Assembly: GCF_017377655.1 (NCBI RefSeq)
Contig: NZ_JAFREL010000020.1
Span: forward strand, 62,001 to 126,000
DNA: 64,000 nucleotides
Source of the DNA: Candidatus Enterococcus ferrettii
Lineage (GTDB): Bacteria; Bacillota; Bacilli; Lactobacillales; Enterococcaceae
Direction: 5' to 3'
Below are positions 43,171 to 50,432 of the stretch, one piece after another (the stretch's first letter is position 1; each line of letters starts with the position of its first letter). The notes below the pieces were generated by a model that saw only the letters and a program-made list of their open reading frames with translations, did no database searches and was not told where the DNA came from. The position numbers and the translations under genes are program-made.

Positions 43171-43737
43171 TTGGTACAAACACTTTATTTAATGCGACAT
43201 GGACAAACCTTATTTAATCAGCAGGGAAAAATGCAGGGCTGGTGTGATTCGCCATTAACAGAATTGGGCAAGCAGCAAGCGAAATCTGCTGCTGACTATT
43301 TTACTGATATTCCGTTAGGTAGTGCCTATTCATCAACTTCAGAGCGAACAAGCGACACACTGGAGTTGATTACCAATCTGCCTTATCAGCGAGTTAAAGG
43401 ACTAAAGGAATGGCATTTCGGAGCATTAGAGGCTGAACATGATTACCTGATTCCACCGCTTCCTTATGGCGATTTCTTTGTGAATTTTGGTGGAGAAGGC
43501 GAAGAGCCCTTTAGAAAACGAGTTGCGGCCACTATTCTTGACCTAATGAAAAAAGAAGAACAAGAGCATGTCCTAATGGTTTCTCACGGGGCTTGCTGCC
43601 GCCAGTTTATAAGTACTTGGGCCCACACTAGTAAGCTGACTCATTCGGGGCGCTTAGGGAATTGCTGTATATTGAAATTTGAGTTTGAAGAGGATACCTT
43701 CCGCCTGCTGGAGATTACTGATCCAAATAAAAATTAA
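43171..43737 (+). CDS. Histidine phosphatase (phosphoglycerate mutase family)
   Basis: A 188-residue histidine phosphatase. The phosphohistidine motif is LYLMRHGQTLFNQQGKMQG (about residues 5-23), with a second His in LMVSHGACCRQF near 138 and Glu in LKEWHFGALE near 80. Substrate unknown; small members dephosphorylate many sugars and metabolites. The start is TTG 43171 (GGAGG 7 nt upstream), giving MVQTLYLMRHG as in relatives; no closer ATG is in frame. Confidence 0.87.
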   Translation: MVQTLYLMRHGQTLFNQQGKMQGWCDSPLTELGKQQAKSAADYFTDIPLGSAYSSTSERTSDTLELITNLPYQRVKGLKEWHFGALEAEHDYLIPPLPYGDFFVNFGGEGEEPFRKRVAATILDLMKKEEQEHVLMVSHGACCRQFISTWAHTSKLTHSGRLGNCCILKFEFEEDTFRLLEITDPNKN

Positions 43738-43740
43738 AAT

Positions 43741-43829
43741 AAGGGAAGAACGACTGTGGAGTGACCAAAAAAAGTTAGACCGAAAATCTAACTTCTGGAG
43801 CTCAATACACTACTTGCCGTTCTTCCCTT
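43741..43829. terminator. Branched inverted-repeat terminator
   Basis: Outer arms AAGGGAAGAACG (43741-43752) and complement (43818-43829) enclose an inner hairpin GTTAGA/TCTAAC (about 43774-43792). Tail TTGTTTT on the plus strand. It lies between the convergent phosphatase and GH32 genes. Confidence 0.65.
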
Positions 43830-43846
43830 GTTTTGTATGTAGAAAA

Positions 43847-45145
43847 CTACTGCCAGATTTTTTCATCAGAAGCCAGTAAATACACCTTACCATTAGTAAT
43901 CCCGTTGGTTTCTATCATTATCGGGCCCCTTAGCTCACACTTGTTGGTAAACGTAAGCTGCCCATTGTTAATAAATAATTCGGTTAGTCCTCGGTCAAGA
44001 AATAGACGGACCTCTTCAAGCATATCTAGAGAAACCTTATCTATTCTATCTCTCAACGCATCCTTAATCTCAAGCGTCAGTTGCTGATGAGCACAACTGA
44101 TTTGATAGCTAGCCTGCTCAGTACTTAATTTAAGGGTGAAAGCAGACAGATTTTTGGACTGAAAAATAATTTCAGTTGTTTCCGCAATGACCAGCCCATT
44201 AGCTAGATTCTGTTGCTGCTCCCGCAGCTCACAAAGCTCCGCAATCGGCTGCATCCATAAGCTGCCCTCTTTTATTCGCAACTCTCGCGGCAAAGTTAAG
44301 GCTCCAACCTGCTGCTGACTCTCCTTTTCCTGCTCACCGGGTAATCCAAACCAGCCCCACACTAAGCGTCGCTGTTTAATCGGATCAAAGAAAGTCGCTG
44401 CAGCATAAAAATCAGTGCCTGCATCCAAGACTTGCATTTCTTCAAAGCATGCTGGTTCATCACTTAGAAAGTACGTTGTATCGAAACCGCCTTTGTACGT
44501 TGTATCCAGCCCTTTAGGTGAAATCAACAGAACCCTTTTCCCATCAAGAGTAAAATAATCCGGACATTCCCACATCGTTCCTTGACCAGTCTGTGCTTGA
44601 GCAACTTGTCTAACATATTCCCAAGGTCCGGTAATGCTGTCGCTTTGATAAAGATTAACCTGTCCCAGGTTTTCCCGACTTTCACCTCCGATTACCGCGT
44701 AAAATTTTTCTTGCTCCTGCCAAACTTTAGGATCACGAAAACGATGGGTATTTCCTGTCGGTGGTGTTGTAATAATCGGATTATTTTCGAACTTTTCAAA
44801 AGTTACCGCATCCTGACTAACAGCTAAACACTGCGTTTCTGCATAGTCCTGTGCAAGATTTTTGTGTCCAGTATACAGCAGGTATAGTGCTTCTCCCACT
44901 TGAATTGCACTCCCTGAAAAACATCCATCCTGATCGTAATCCTGGTCTGGCATTAAGGCCATTGGTTCCCTCTTCCAGTGAATCAAGTCCACAGAGGAAA
45001 CATGCGCCCAACCAATTGTTTTCGTATTCGTTTCTAGCGGATTGTTTTGAAAAAAAACATGATATCGTCCTTGAAAATAGCACAAACCATTGGGATCGTT
45101 GCTCCAGCCCTGCTGTGGAGCGATATGATAGCCATAGCGTGTCAT
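43847..45145 (-). CDS. GH32 fructosidase / sucrose-6-phosphate hydrolase
   Basis: A 432-residue cytoplasmic GH32 enzyme (no signal peptide) that splits fructosyl bonds. Nucleophile Asp17 in WSNDPNG, stabiliser in FRDP near 137 and acid/base Glu in WECPDY near 196; a beta-sandwich C-terminal domain follows from about 300. Last gene of a mannose-family PTS operon with a LevR regulator, so it probably acts on phosphorylated fructo-oligosaccharide, sucrose or levan fragments. Relatives are SacA and ScrB. 13 bp after the EIIA gene. Confidence 0.88.
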   Translation of the reverse strand: MTRYGYHIAPQQGWSNDPNGLCYFQGRYHVFFQNNPLETNTKTIGWAHVSSVDLIHWKREPMALMPDQDYDQDGCFSGSAIQVGEALYLLYTGHKNLAQDYAETQCLAVSQDAVTFEKFENNPIITTPPTGNTHRFRDPKVWQEQEKFYAVIGGESRENLGQVNLYQSDSITGPWEYVRQVAQAQTGQGTMWECPDYFTLDGKRVLLISPKGLDTTYKGGFDTTYFLSDEPACFEEMQVLDAGTDFYAAATFFDPIKQRRLVWGWFGLPGEQEKESQQQVGALTLPRELRIKEGSLWMQPIAELCELREQQQNLANGLVIAETTEIIFQSKNLSAFTLKLSTEQASYQISCAHQQLTLEIKDALRDRIDKVSLDMLEEVRLFLDRGLTELFINNGQLTFTNKCELRGPIMIETNGITNGKVYLLASDEKIWQ

Positions 45146-45158
45146 GTATGTTCACCTT

Positions 45159-45572
45159 CTATTCGTCGTCTTCATTCGTTCGCAGCTGAGCCTGTTGAGT
45201 GAAGGTCGATAGAGCGCCAGCGGTCAATAGCTGAGGGACAACCTGCTTTAACGACTGCTGCTGCTTTCTCAAATTAACTGCCTCAACTAAACAAGGTAAA
45301 TTAACCCCTGCTATAATTTCAAATTCCTTAGCATATTCACCAGCACATTTTGCTGCAACGTTAAAGGGCGTTCCATAGAGCAGATCAGTAAAAATCAATA
45401 TCGATTGCCCCTGAAGCTGCTCTACTGTTGCCTGCATCTGATCCTGAAATTTTTCAATTCCTGATTGGTCGATTTCAACTGTGTAAAGATCGTTCTCTGG
45501 GAAAAAGAAGCTTAATGATTCCTTCATAGCTGAGGCCAGCGGTCCATGGCTGGCAATGATTATTTCGTACAT
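45159..45572 (-). CDS. PTS mannose/fructose-family EIIA
   Basis: A 137-residue EIIA of the mannose class. The phospho-His is H9 in IIIASHGPLA; SILIFTDLLYGTPFNVAAK (about 54-72) is the conserved middle. Accepts phosphate from HPr and gives it to EIIB. Similar to LevD. The acidic tail NEDDE recurs in the truncated EIIA at the right window edge. Confidence 0.88.
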   Translation of the reverse strand: MYEIIIASHGPLASAMKESLSFFFPENDLYTVEIDQSGIEKFQDQMQATVEQLQGQSILIFTDLLYGTPFNVAAKCAGEYAKEFEIIAGVNLPCLVEAVNLRKQQQSLKQVVPQLLTAGALSTFTQQAQLRTNEDDE

Positions 45573-45583
45573 GCGATCCTCTC

Positions 45584-46063
45584 CTACACAATGACATCCT
45601 TCAAGTAAATTTTATTATCTCCTGGCACCATAATCGTCGTGATTTCAACGCCTCGATTTAATAATTCTTTGAAGGCCGCTTCTTCAGTTTCAGTAATGCT
45701 GACAGTTGGTCGAACATGACGAGTCCCCTCGCGCACTGACATATTGCCGACGTTGACCGTTTGAATGGGCAAGCCCATTTCCATCAAATCGAGTAAATCA
45801 ACTGGACTTTTCACCACGATTAGTACCTTTTGTCCTTTATATTTTCCAGCCAAAATATTGGTTGCTGCCGTTTGTTTAGTAATGATAGAGGTAGCTACAT
45901 TAGGTGGTGCAGCCATCCTCAATACTGTTTTTTGCACATCATTAACGGCTACATCATCATTGATTACCATTATACGGGTTGCTCCCAACTCGTTGGTCCA
46001 TTGTGTTGCAACTTGTCCGTGGATTAAGCGATCGTCCACGCGAATATGAATAATTCCTTCCAT
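45584..46063 (-). CDS. PTS mannose/fructose-family EIIB
   Basis: A 159-residue EIIB of the LevE type. Phospho-His is H15 in RVDDRLIHGQV. Start set at ATG 46063 because GGGAG lies 8 nt upstream; a GTG three codons earlier is too close. Transfers phosphate from EIIA to the sugar passing through EIIC/EIID. Confidence 0.9.
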   Translation of the reverse strand: MEGIIHIRVDDRLIHGQVATQWTNELGATRIMVINDDVAVNDVQKTVLRMAAPPNVATSIITKQTAATNILAGKYKGQKVLIVVKSPVDLLDLMEMGLPIQTVNVGNMSVREGTRHVRPTVSITETEEAAFKELLNRGVEITTIMVPGDNKIYLKDVIV

Positions 46064-46075
46064 TTTTTCCACTCC

Positions 46076-46876
46076 CTATTTTAAGATATTTAACGCATAT
46101 AGTCCGACAGATAAAACCATAATGATCAAAATAATATAGATCGGTTTTACTTTTTTACCTAATAAATAATATACTGCAAAGACTAGCAAGGCCGGAATCA
46201 CTCCTGGCATAATCTGATTAAGAATTTCGTCTCCCGTCATTTCCAGCGAACCTTGCTTGAAGGTAAAGGCCAAATTTGCTTTTATTACGGTTGGGATCAG
46301 TGCCCCTACCACCATCAATCCTAGAATCGCTACACTTTCAGTGATGGCTTTTAGTTTTGTTTCAATTGAAGCCAATAGACTTGTTCCTGATTTTAAGCCT
46401 GCTTTGAACAATGGAATTCCTAACGCCTTCAATAACCACGTAACCGCAATCCAGATGACGATCCCGACTACACTGCCTTCCAGTGCCATATTTGCTGCAA
46501 TTGCGCCAAATATTGTCCAAGGAATGACTACAAAAACACTGTCGCCTAAACCTGCCAAAGGTCCCATCAAACCAGTCTTTAACGCCATAATGGTATCTAA
46601 ATTCTTTGCCTTCTCCACTTCTTCGACACCCATGTTTACACCCATTACATAAGGGGCAACATATGGACTAGTGTTGAAAAATTGTAAATGCATTTTCACA
46701 GCCTGCTTCAAGCCTGCTGGATCGTCTTGATAATTTTCCTTTAGAAACGGCATCATGGAATACGCATAAGCTAGACCCATCATTTTTTCGTAGTTTAATG
46801 ATGCACCACCGTTTAACATCCAACGCAATAATGTACGATTTTTCGCTTTTTGACTTACTTGATTATTCATCTTCAT
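46076..46876 (-). CDS. PTS mannose/fructose-family EIID
   Basis: A 266-residue EIID subunit. The conserved MMGLAYAYSMMPFLKENY (about residues 32-49), GLMGPLAGLGDSVFVVIPW near 105-123 and C-terminal membrane helices are typical of LevG/ManZ. It forms the membrane channel with EIIC, whose reading frame it overlaps by 14 nt. Confidence 0.92.
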   Translation of the reverse strand: MKMNNQVSQKAKNRTLLRWMLNGGASLNYEKMMGLAYAYSMMPFLKENYQDDPAGLKQAVKMHLQFFNTSPYVAPYVMGVNMGVEEVEKAKNLDTIMALKTGLMGPLAGLGDSVFVVIPWTIFGAIAANMALEGSVVGIVIWIAVTWLLKALGIPLFKAGLKSGTSLLASIETKLKAITESVAILGLMVVGALIPTVIKANLAFTFKQGSLEMTGDEILNQIMPGVIPALLVFAVYYLLGKKVKPIYIILIIMVLSVGLYALNILK

Positions 46877-47636
46877 CCATCCCTCCTACAGCCTGAACAG
46901 GTTGTGCCATACTATTTTTCTTAAATAGGATCAAGGCAATTGCCGCACCTAGCAAAGCTACGCCTAGAATTGGAATGTTTAAATAAACGGCCACTACAAA
47001 CCCGATAATCAAGTAGCCAAAATAGCTTCTGACTGGTAAGTATCTTAACAATAATCCAATCCCCAAAGCTGGTAATAATCCGCCAGCAACCGTTAAACCA
47101 CCTGTTAACCATTCAGGAATATACTCAATAACTTTTCCTACAACAGTTGGTCCAACAATGACCGTAAGTAAAACCGGAATACCAGAAGTTAACATGGTAT
47201 TGGCTACACCACATAAATGCATCAGTTCAACTGCTTTATAGTTTTCCTCATCCGCATATTTCTCCGCTTTGTTTTGGAAAAAAATATTGGTCGTCCATTT
47301 TAGAACATCCAATTGAACCATCAGCATGGCTACTGGTATCGCTAAGGTAATTCCAATTGATGCTTCTTGTCCCGTGGTAATAGCAATATAAGTACCTACC
47401 AAAGCTGCTGTTTGATAATCAGGTACTGAAGCACCACCAAAGCTTGAAATTCCCAACGTCATCAGCTGCAATGTTCCACCAATATAAAGTCCAGTTGTAA
47501 TGTCCCCTAAAATCAGACCTATCAGCATCCCCGCAGTAACCGGCTGAGAGGTCCCCAGCATTGTTCCGTTCTTGTCATAATTGATGAAAAATCCATACAA
47601 CACAATAAGTGCTACTTGCCAAAATTGAATATCCAT
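46863..47636 (-). CDS. PTS mannose/fructose-family EIIC
   Basis: A 257-residue polytopic EIIC. GLILGDITTGLYIGGTLQLM (about residues 40-59) and SFGGASVPDYQTAALVGTYI (about 64-83) are hallmark motifs of LevF/ManY. First gene of the operon EIIC-EIID-EIIB-EIIA-GH32, with GGAGGAG before the ATG and a sigma-54 promoter 30-46 bp upstream. Confidence 0.92.
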   Translation of the reverse strand: MDIQFWQVALIVLYGFFINYDKNGTMLGTSQPVTAGMLIGLILGDITTGLYIGGTLQLMTLGISSFGGASVPDYQTAALVGTYIAITTGQEASIGITLAIPVAMLMVQLDVLKWTTNIFFQNKAEKYADEENYKAVELMHLCGVANTMLTSGIPVLLTVIVGPTVVGKVIEYIPEWLTGGLTVAGGLLPALGIGLLLRYLPVRSYFGYLIIGFVVAVYLNIPILGVALLGAAIALILFKKNSMAQPVQAVGGMDEDE

Positions 47637-47665
47637 TTTTTCTCCTCCTTCTTTACTTATCTATA

Positions 47666-47682
47666 AGCAAGTGGTGTGCCAA
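47666..47682 (-). promoter_or_regulatory. Sigma-54 (-24/-12) promoter of the PTS-GH32 operon
   Basis: The minus strand reads TTGGCAC-ACCAC-TTGCT, a full match to the TGGCAC-N5-TTGC consensus. It requires RpoN and an AAA+ activator, which is supplied by the LevR-type gene immediately upstream. Confidence 0.95.
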
Positions 47683-47725
47683 CTTCTAAAACGACTACAA
47701 ACCCCTTTACAGCAGCTTTACTACA

Positions 47726-47761
47726 GAAAAAGCTAGTGTTTGCCGGTCACAAACACTAGCT
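47726..47761 (-). terminator. Terminator of the levR-type gene
   Basis: A perfect 12-bp stem (about 47731-47742 with 47750-47761), 7-nt loop and five Us on the minus strand, 15 bp after the activator stop codon. The same arms may serve as activator-binding half-sites. Confidence 0.8.
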
Positions 47762-47781
47762 CAACAGAATAAACACTAGCT
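47731..47781. promoter_or_regulatory. Candidate LevR enhancer (three AAACACTAGCT sites)
   Basis: AAACACTAGCT occurs at 47751-47761 and 47771-47781, exactly 20 bp apart, and inverted at 47731-47741. The sites lie about 75-130 bp upstream of the sigma-54 start, where enhancers normally sit. The last copy overlaps the stop codon of the activator gene. Confidence 0.6.
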
Positions 47782-50265
47782 TTTCAATTGCGAATGAATA
47801 ATTTGATAAATGTATTCAAACTCCTTATCCGGAATTTGAATGTTGTATTTCTGACAAATTGGAGCAAAGATTATCGTGGCAGCTGTAATGAACTCTTTAA
47901 ATTGTGTACTTTGATCACTCGATGTTCCATCACTAACATCTCCCACCAGCAGTCGTTCGATCATCGAAGACAAATGCAAGAACAGATTTACCCGAATGAA
48001 GTTTTTGAAAACGACTTGGTACTTGTTCTCCAAAGCGGCAATCACTGTCTCGATTTCATTAATGACCATATCAGGATTTAGGAATCGGAGGCGAGCACTG
48101 GCACCCTCAATCGTAAATAGTTTGACAATCTCATTAGTAATAAGCTTCAGCTGCTCTTCGGAAAAAATAGTATGAAGAAAGTCCAGCGTTTGACTGCCGT
48201 TAACCAGATCTTCAATATTTAAACTTTTTACTCCTGCCACTGAAACTTTTGATGTACTGATAATCAGCAAAGTATTCTTAAAGGAAGTTAGACTTCTTTC
48301 CTTTTCCAACTGCTTCAATTCATCAAACGCCATTAAAACAATTTCGACATTCGTCTTTGGTTCCTGTTGCAGAAAAATCTCCTTCACTTTGTCAGCAATG
48401 CCATCACCAGACATACAGGAAATAACAATGTTTGGTGATTGAGAAATCCCCTCAAAATATTGCGGTTTGACGTTAAAGTCACTGTAATCCAGGGTGGTAA
48501 AATACTCCATCGGCCGATTTTGCTTCAAAGCAAAGCCAAAATGTAGGGCCAACGCAGTAGAAACATTGTTTACAATCAGTAAGTCTCCGCTAACATTGTC
48601 CTTAATCTCTTCATACATCTTTTCCAGAGACCCCATGTCCACTAGTAAAATCAGTCCGTCCTGAGTATCCACCTGGGAAACGTAGCGATTCACCTTCGCA
48701 ACAATTTCTTTCGTCTCAACCTGAATCGGCATATCAAAGGCCTCAAAAATGTAGTCATCGACTAAATAATTGACCTCCCTCACCAAGTTGGAAGCCGATT
48801 GCTTGCCATGCATTAGAATCAACGCATTCTTCTGACTAATAATCGGCAATTGGTTGACAAAATAGCCCGCCAGCAAATACAACAACGTGTCCGTCGCTTC
48901 TGTTTCAACAATTTCCAACAATCTTTTTGCCATATTAAAGTATTTGGACATACGCTTGTGTTCAATTGACGGAACAGTAATGGATGCTTCTTCTCTAAAA
49001 AGATCAATTAATAAAGCCAATTGGTACATTTGCTGCTCCGTCAGTTCCGTACCAAAATAAGCGAACCGTTCCTTGCCTTCCTGCAGTTGTGTCCTCACCA
49101 TTACAGCACTGGCTGACAATTCTTTGTCTGGAAACAAAGCTTCAAGCTCTTTAATGAGCAGTGGTACCTGTTCAACCAGTTCATCGAATTCTTTTCCATC
49201 TATGTATGGATGAATCAGGTCTGCCAGACCATCAGTACGAAGCGTGTCCTTTATTTCAAAATGCTCTGGATCAATTTCAATGTAATGCTCTAATCCAGCA
49301 CTGGGAATAAATAGATTCGTCAATGAGGCCTGCTGATTATAGGTGGCCGCGCACATGAGTCTTATTTTGTTTTGAATCGCTCCAACGTTGCCCTCTTCTT
49401 CATTAGTCAAAAGCTGGTCGATTAACGATGGATGCAGACAGATTTTCTTATTCATCTGTCTAGCCTCCAAGGAAAAGAAAGTCAAAATTAGCTGGATCCG
49501 CTCATTTCTTGTCCGATCCTTAAAATCCGGCAAGGTTACCTCTAAGGGAATTCTTCGTCTAAAGGTTGCCAGCAAGCTGCTGCTGGTTTCTTCAGTTGTT
49601 GCTAATATCAAGCGAATATCGGCTGCCTGCCACTGCTCCTCCTCTCCTAAACGGCGAAATTTCTTCTGATCAATGAGTAAAAAGAGCTTTTCCTGATTTT
49701 CCTGCGACAAATTATGTACCTCATCTAAAAAAAGATAGCCGCCATCAGCCGCGTCCAGCAATCCCTTTTTCTCGCCCTCAGCACCCGTAAAAGCCCCCTT
49801 CACATAACCAAAAAGAACAGAAGACAGCAGTTCAGGGTTGTTCGCATAATCCGCACAATTCAAGACAATGAACGGTGCATCCATCAGAATAATCTTCTGG
49901 GATACTGCATATTCATAAACTTTTCGCGCCAGCATACTTTTTCCAACCCCGCTGCTGCCTCGCAGAATTACTGGCAAGCCGTTTGGTGGATAATTCACCG
50001 CCGCCTTGCATTGTTCAATAATTGGCCGCAAACTATATTCACTTCCAATCACCTCAGCAAAAACATTCGTCACCTCTGGCAGCCAAAATTGAGTTGGTCG
50101 CGTATTTTCCTTCGCCAGTTCTCCCGATTTCACTAACTGATTTAAGTAATTTGATACCATGCTGCGGGATAAACTAGTGCGCTGAACGATATCAGCAGCT
50201 GTGAATTTTTCTCCCAGTGCAAGCTCTGCTTTTATTTTTTCTAACAAAATTTCTCCACTATACAT
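47776..50265 (-). CDS. levR: LevR-type sigma-54 activator with PTS domains
   Basis: An 829-residue activator. N-terminal winged helix (about 1-60), AAA+ domain (75-310) with Walker A GSSGVGKS, intact GAFTGA in GYVKGAFTGAEGEKK and Walker B YLFLDEVHN, then PRD1 (about 395-500), EIIA-like (500-640) and EIIB-like regions, and a C-terminal PRD2. PTS phosphorylation of the PRD/EII domains tunes activity to sugar supply. The intact GAFTGA fits the sigma-54 promoter 100 bp downstream. Start at ATG 50265 behind GAGGTGGGG; the longer frame has no better site. Confidence 0.92.
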   Translation of the reverse strand: MYSGEILLEKIKAELALGEKFTAADIVQRTSLSRSMVSNYLNQLVKSGELAKENTRPTQFWLPEVTNVFAEVIGSEYSLRPIIEQCKAAVNYPPNGLPVILRGSSGVGKSMLARKVYEYAVSQKIILMDAPFIVLNCADYANNPELLSSVLFGYVKGAFTGAEGEKKGLLDAADGGYLFLDEVHNLSQENQEKLFLLIDQKKFRRLGEEEQWQAADIRLILATTEETSSSLLATFRRRIPLEVTLPDFKDRTRNERIQLILTFFSLEARQMNKKICLHPSLIDQLLTNEEEGNVGAIQNKIRLMCAATYNQQASLTNLFIPSAGLEHYIEIDPEHFEIKDTLRTDGLADLIHPYIDGKEFDELVEQVPLLIKELEALFPDKELSASAVMVRTQLQEGKERFAYFGTELTEQQMYQLALLIDLFREEASITVPSIEHKRMSKYFNMAKRLLEIVETEATDTLLYLLAGYFVNQLPIISQKNALILMHGKQSASNLVREVNYLVDDYIFEAFDMPIQVETKEIVAKVNRYVSQVDTQDGLILLVDMGSLEKMYEEIKDNVSGDLLIVNNVSTALALHFGFALKQNRPMEYFTTLDYSDFNVKPQYFEGISQSPNIVISCMSGDGIADKVKEIFLQQEPKTNVEIVLMAFDELKQLEKERSLTSFKNTLLIISTSKVSVAGVKSLNIEDLVNGSQTLDFLHTIFSEEQLKLITNEIVKLFTIEGASARLRFLNPDMVINEIETVIAALENKYQVVFKNFIRVNLFLHLSSMIERLLVGDVSDGTSSDQSTQFKEFITAATIIFAPICQKYNIQIPDKEFEYIYQIIHSQLKS

Positions 50266-50283
50266 CTTCCCCACCTCATTTCC

Positions 50284-50312
50284 TTTATACGTGACCACGG
50301 GGAAAAAATCAA
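50284..50312 (-). promoter_or_regulatory. Promoter of the levR-type gene
   Basis: Minus-strand TTGATT (50307-50312), 17-bp spacer, TATAAA (50284-50289): an ordinary sigma-70 type promoter 19 bp before the start codon. Confidence 0.65.
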
Positions 50313-50382
50313 TAGCGTGACAGAAACCAACTTTTTAAGTCATTGGCTCGCTCATTCTCATACCGCTTATTAAAATAGGAAT

Positions 50383-50423
50383 AAAAAGGTACTAAAAAGC
50401 TGATAAGCAGCGTTTTTAGCACC
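50383..50423 (-). terminator. Terminator of the P-type ATPase gene
   Basis: A long stem of about 15 bp with one bulge (50388-50402 with 50408-50423) followed by five Us on the minus strand, just after the ATPase stop codon. Confidence 0.88.
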
Positions 50424-50432
50424 AGAAAATTA

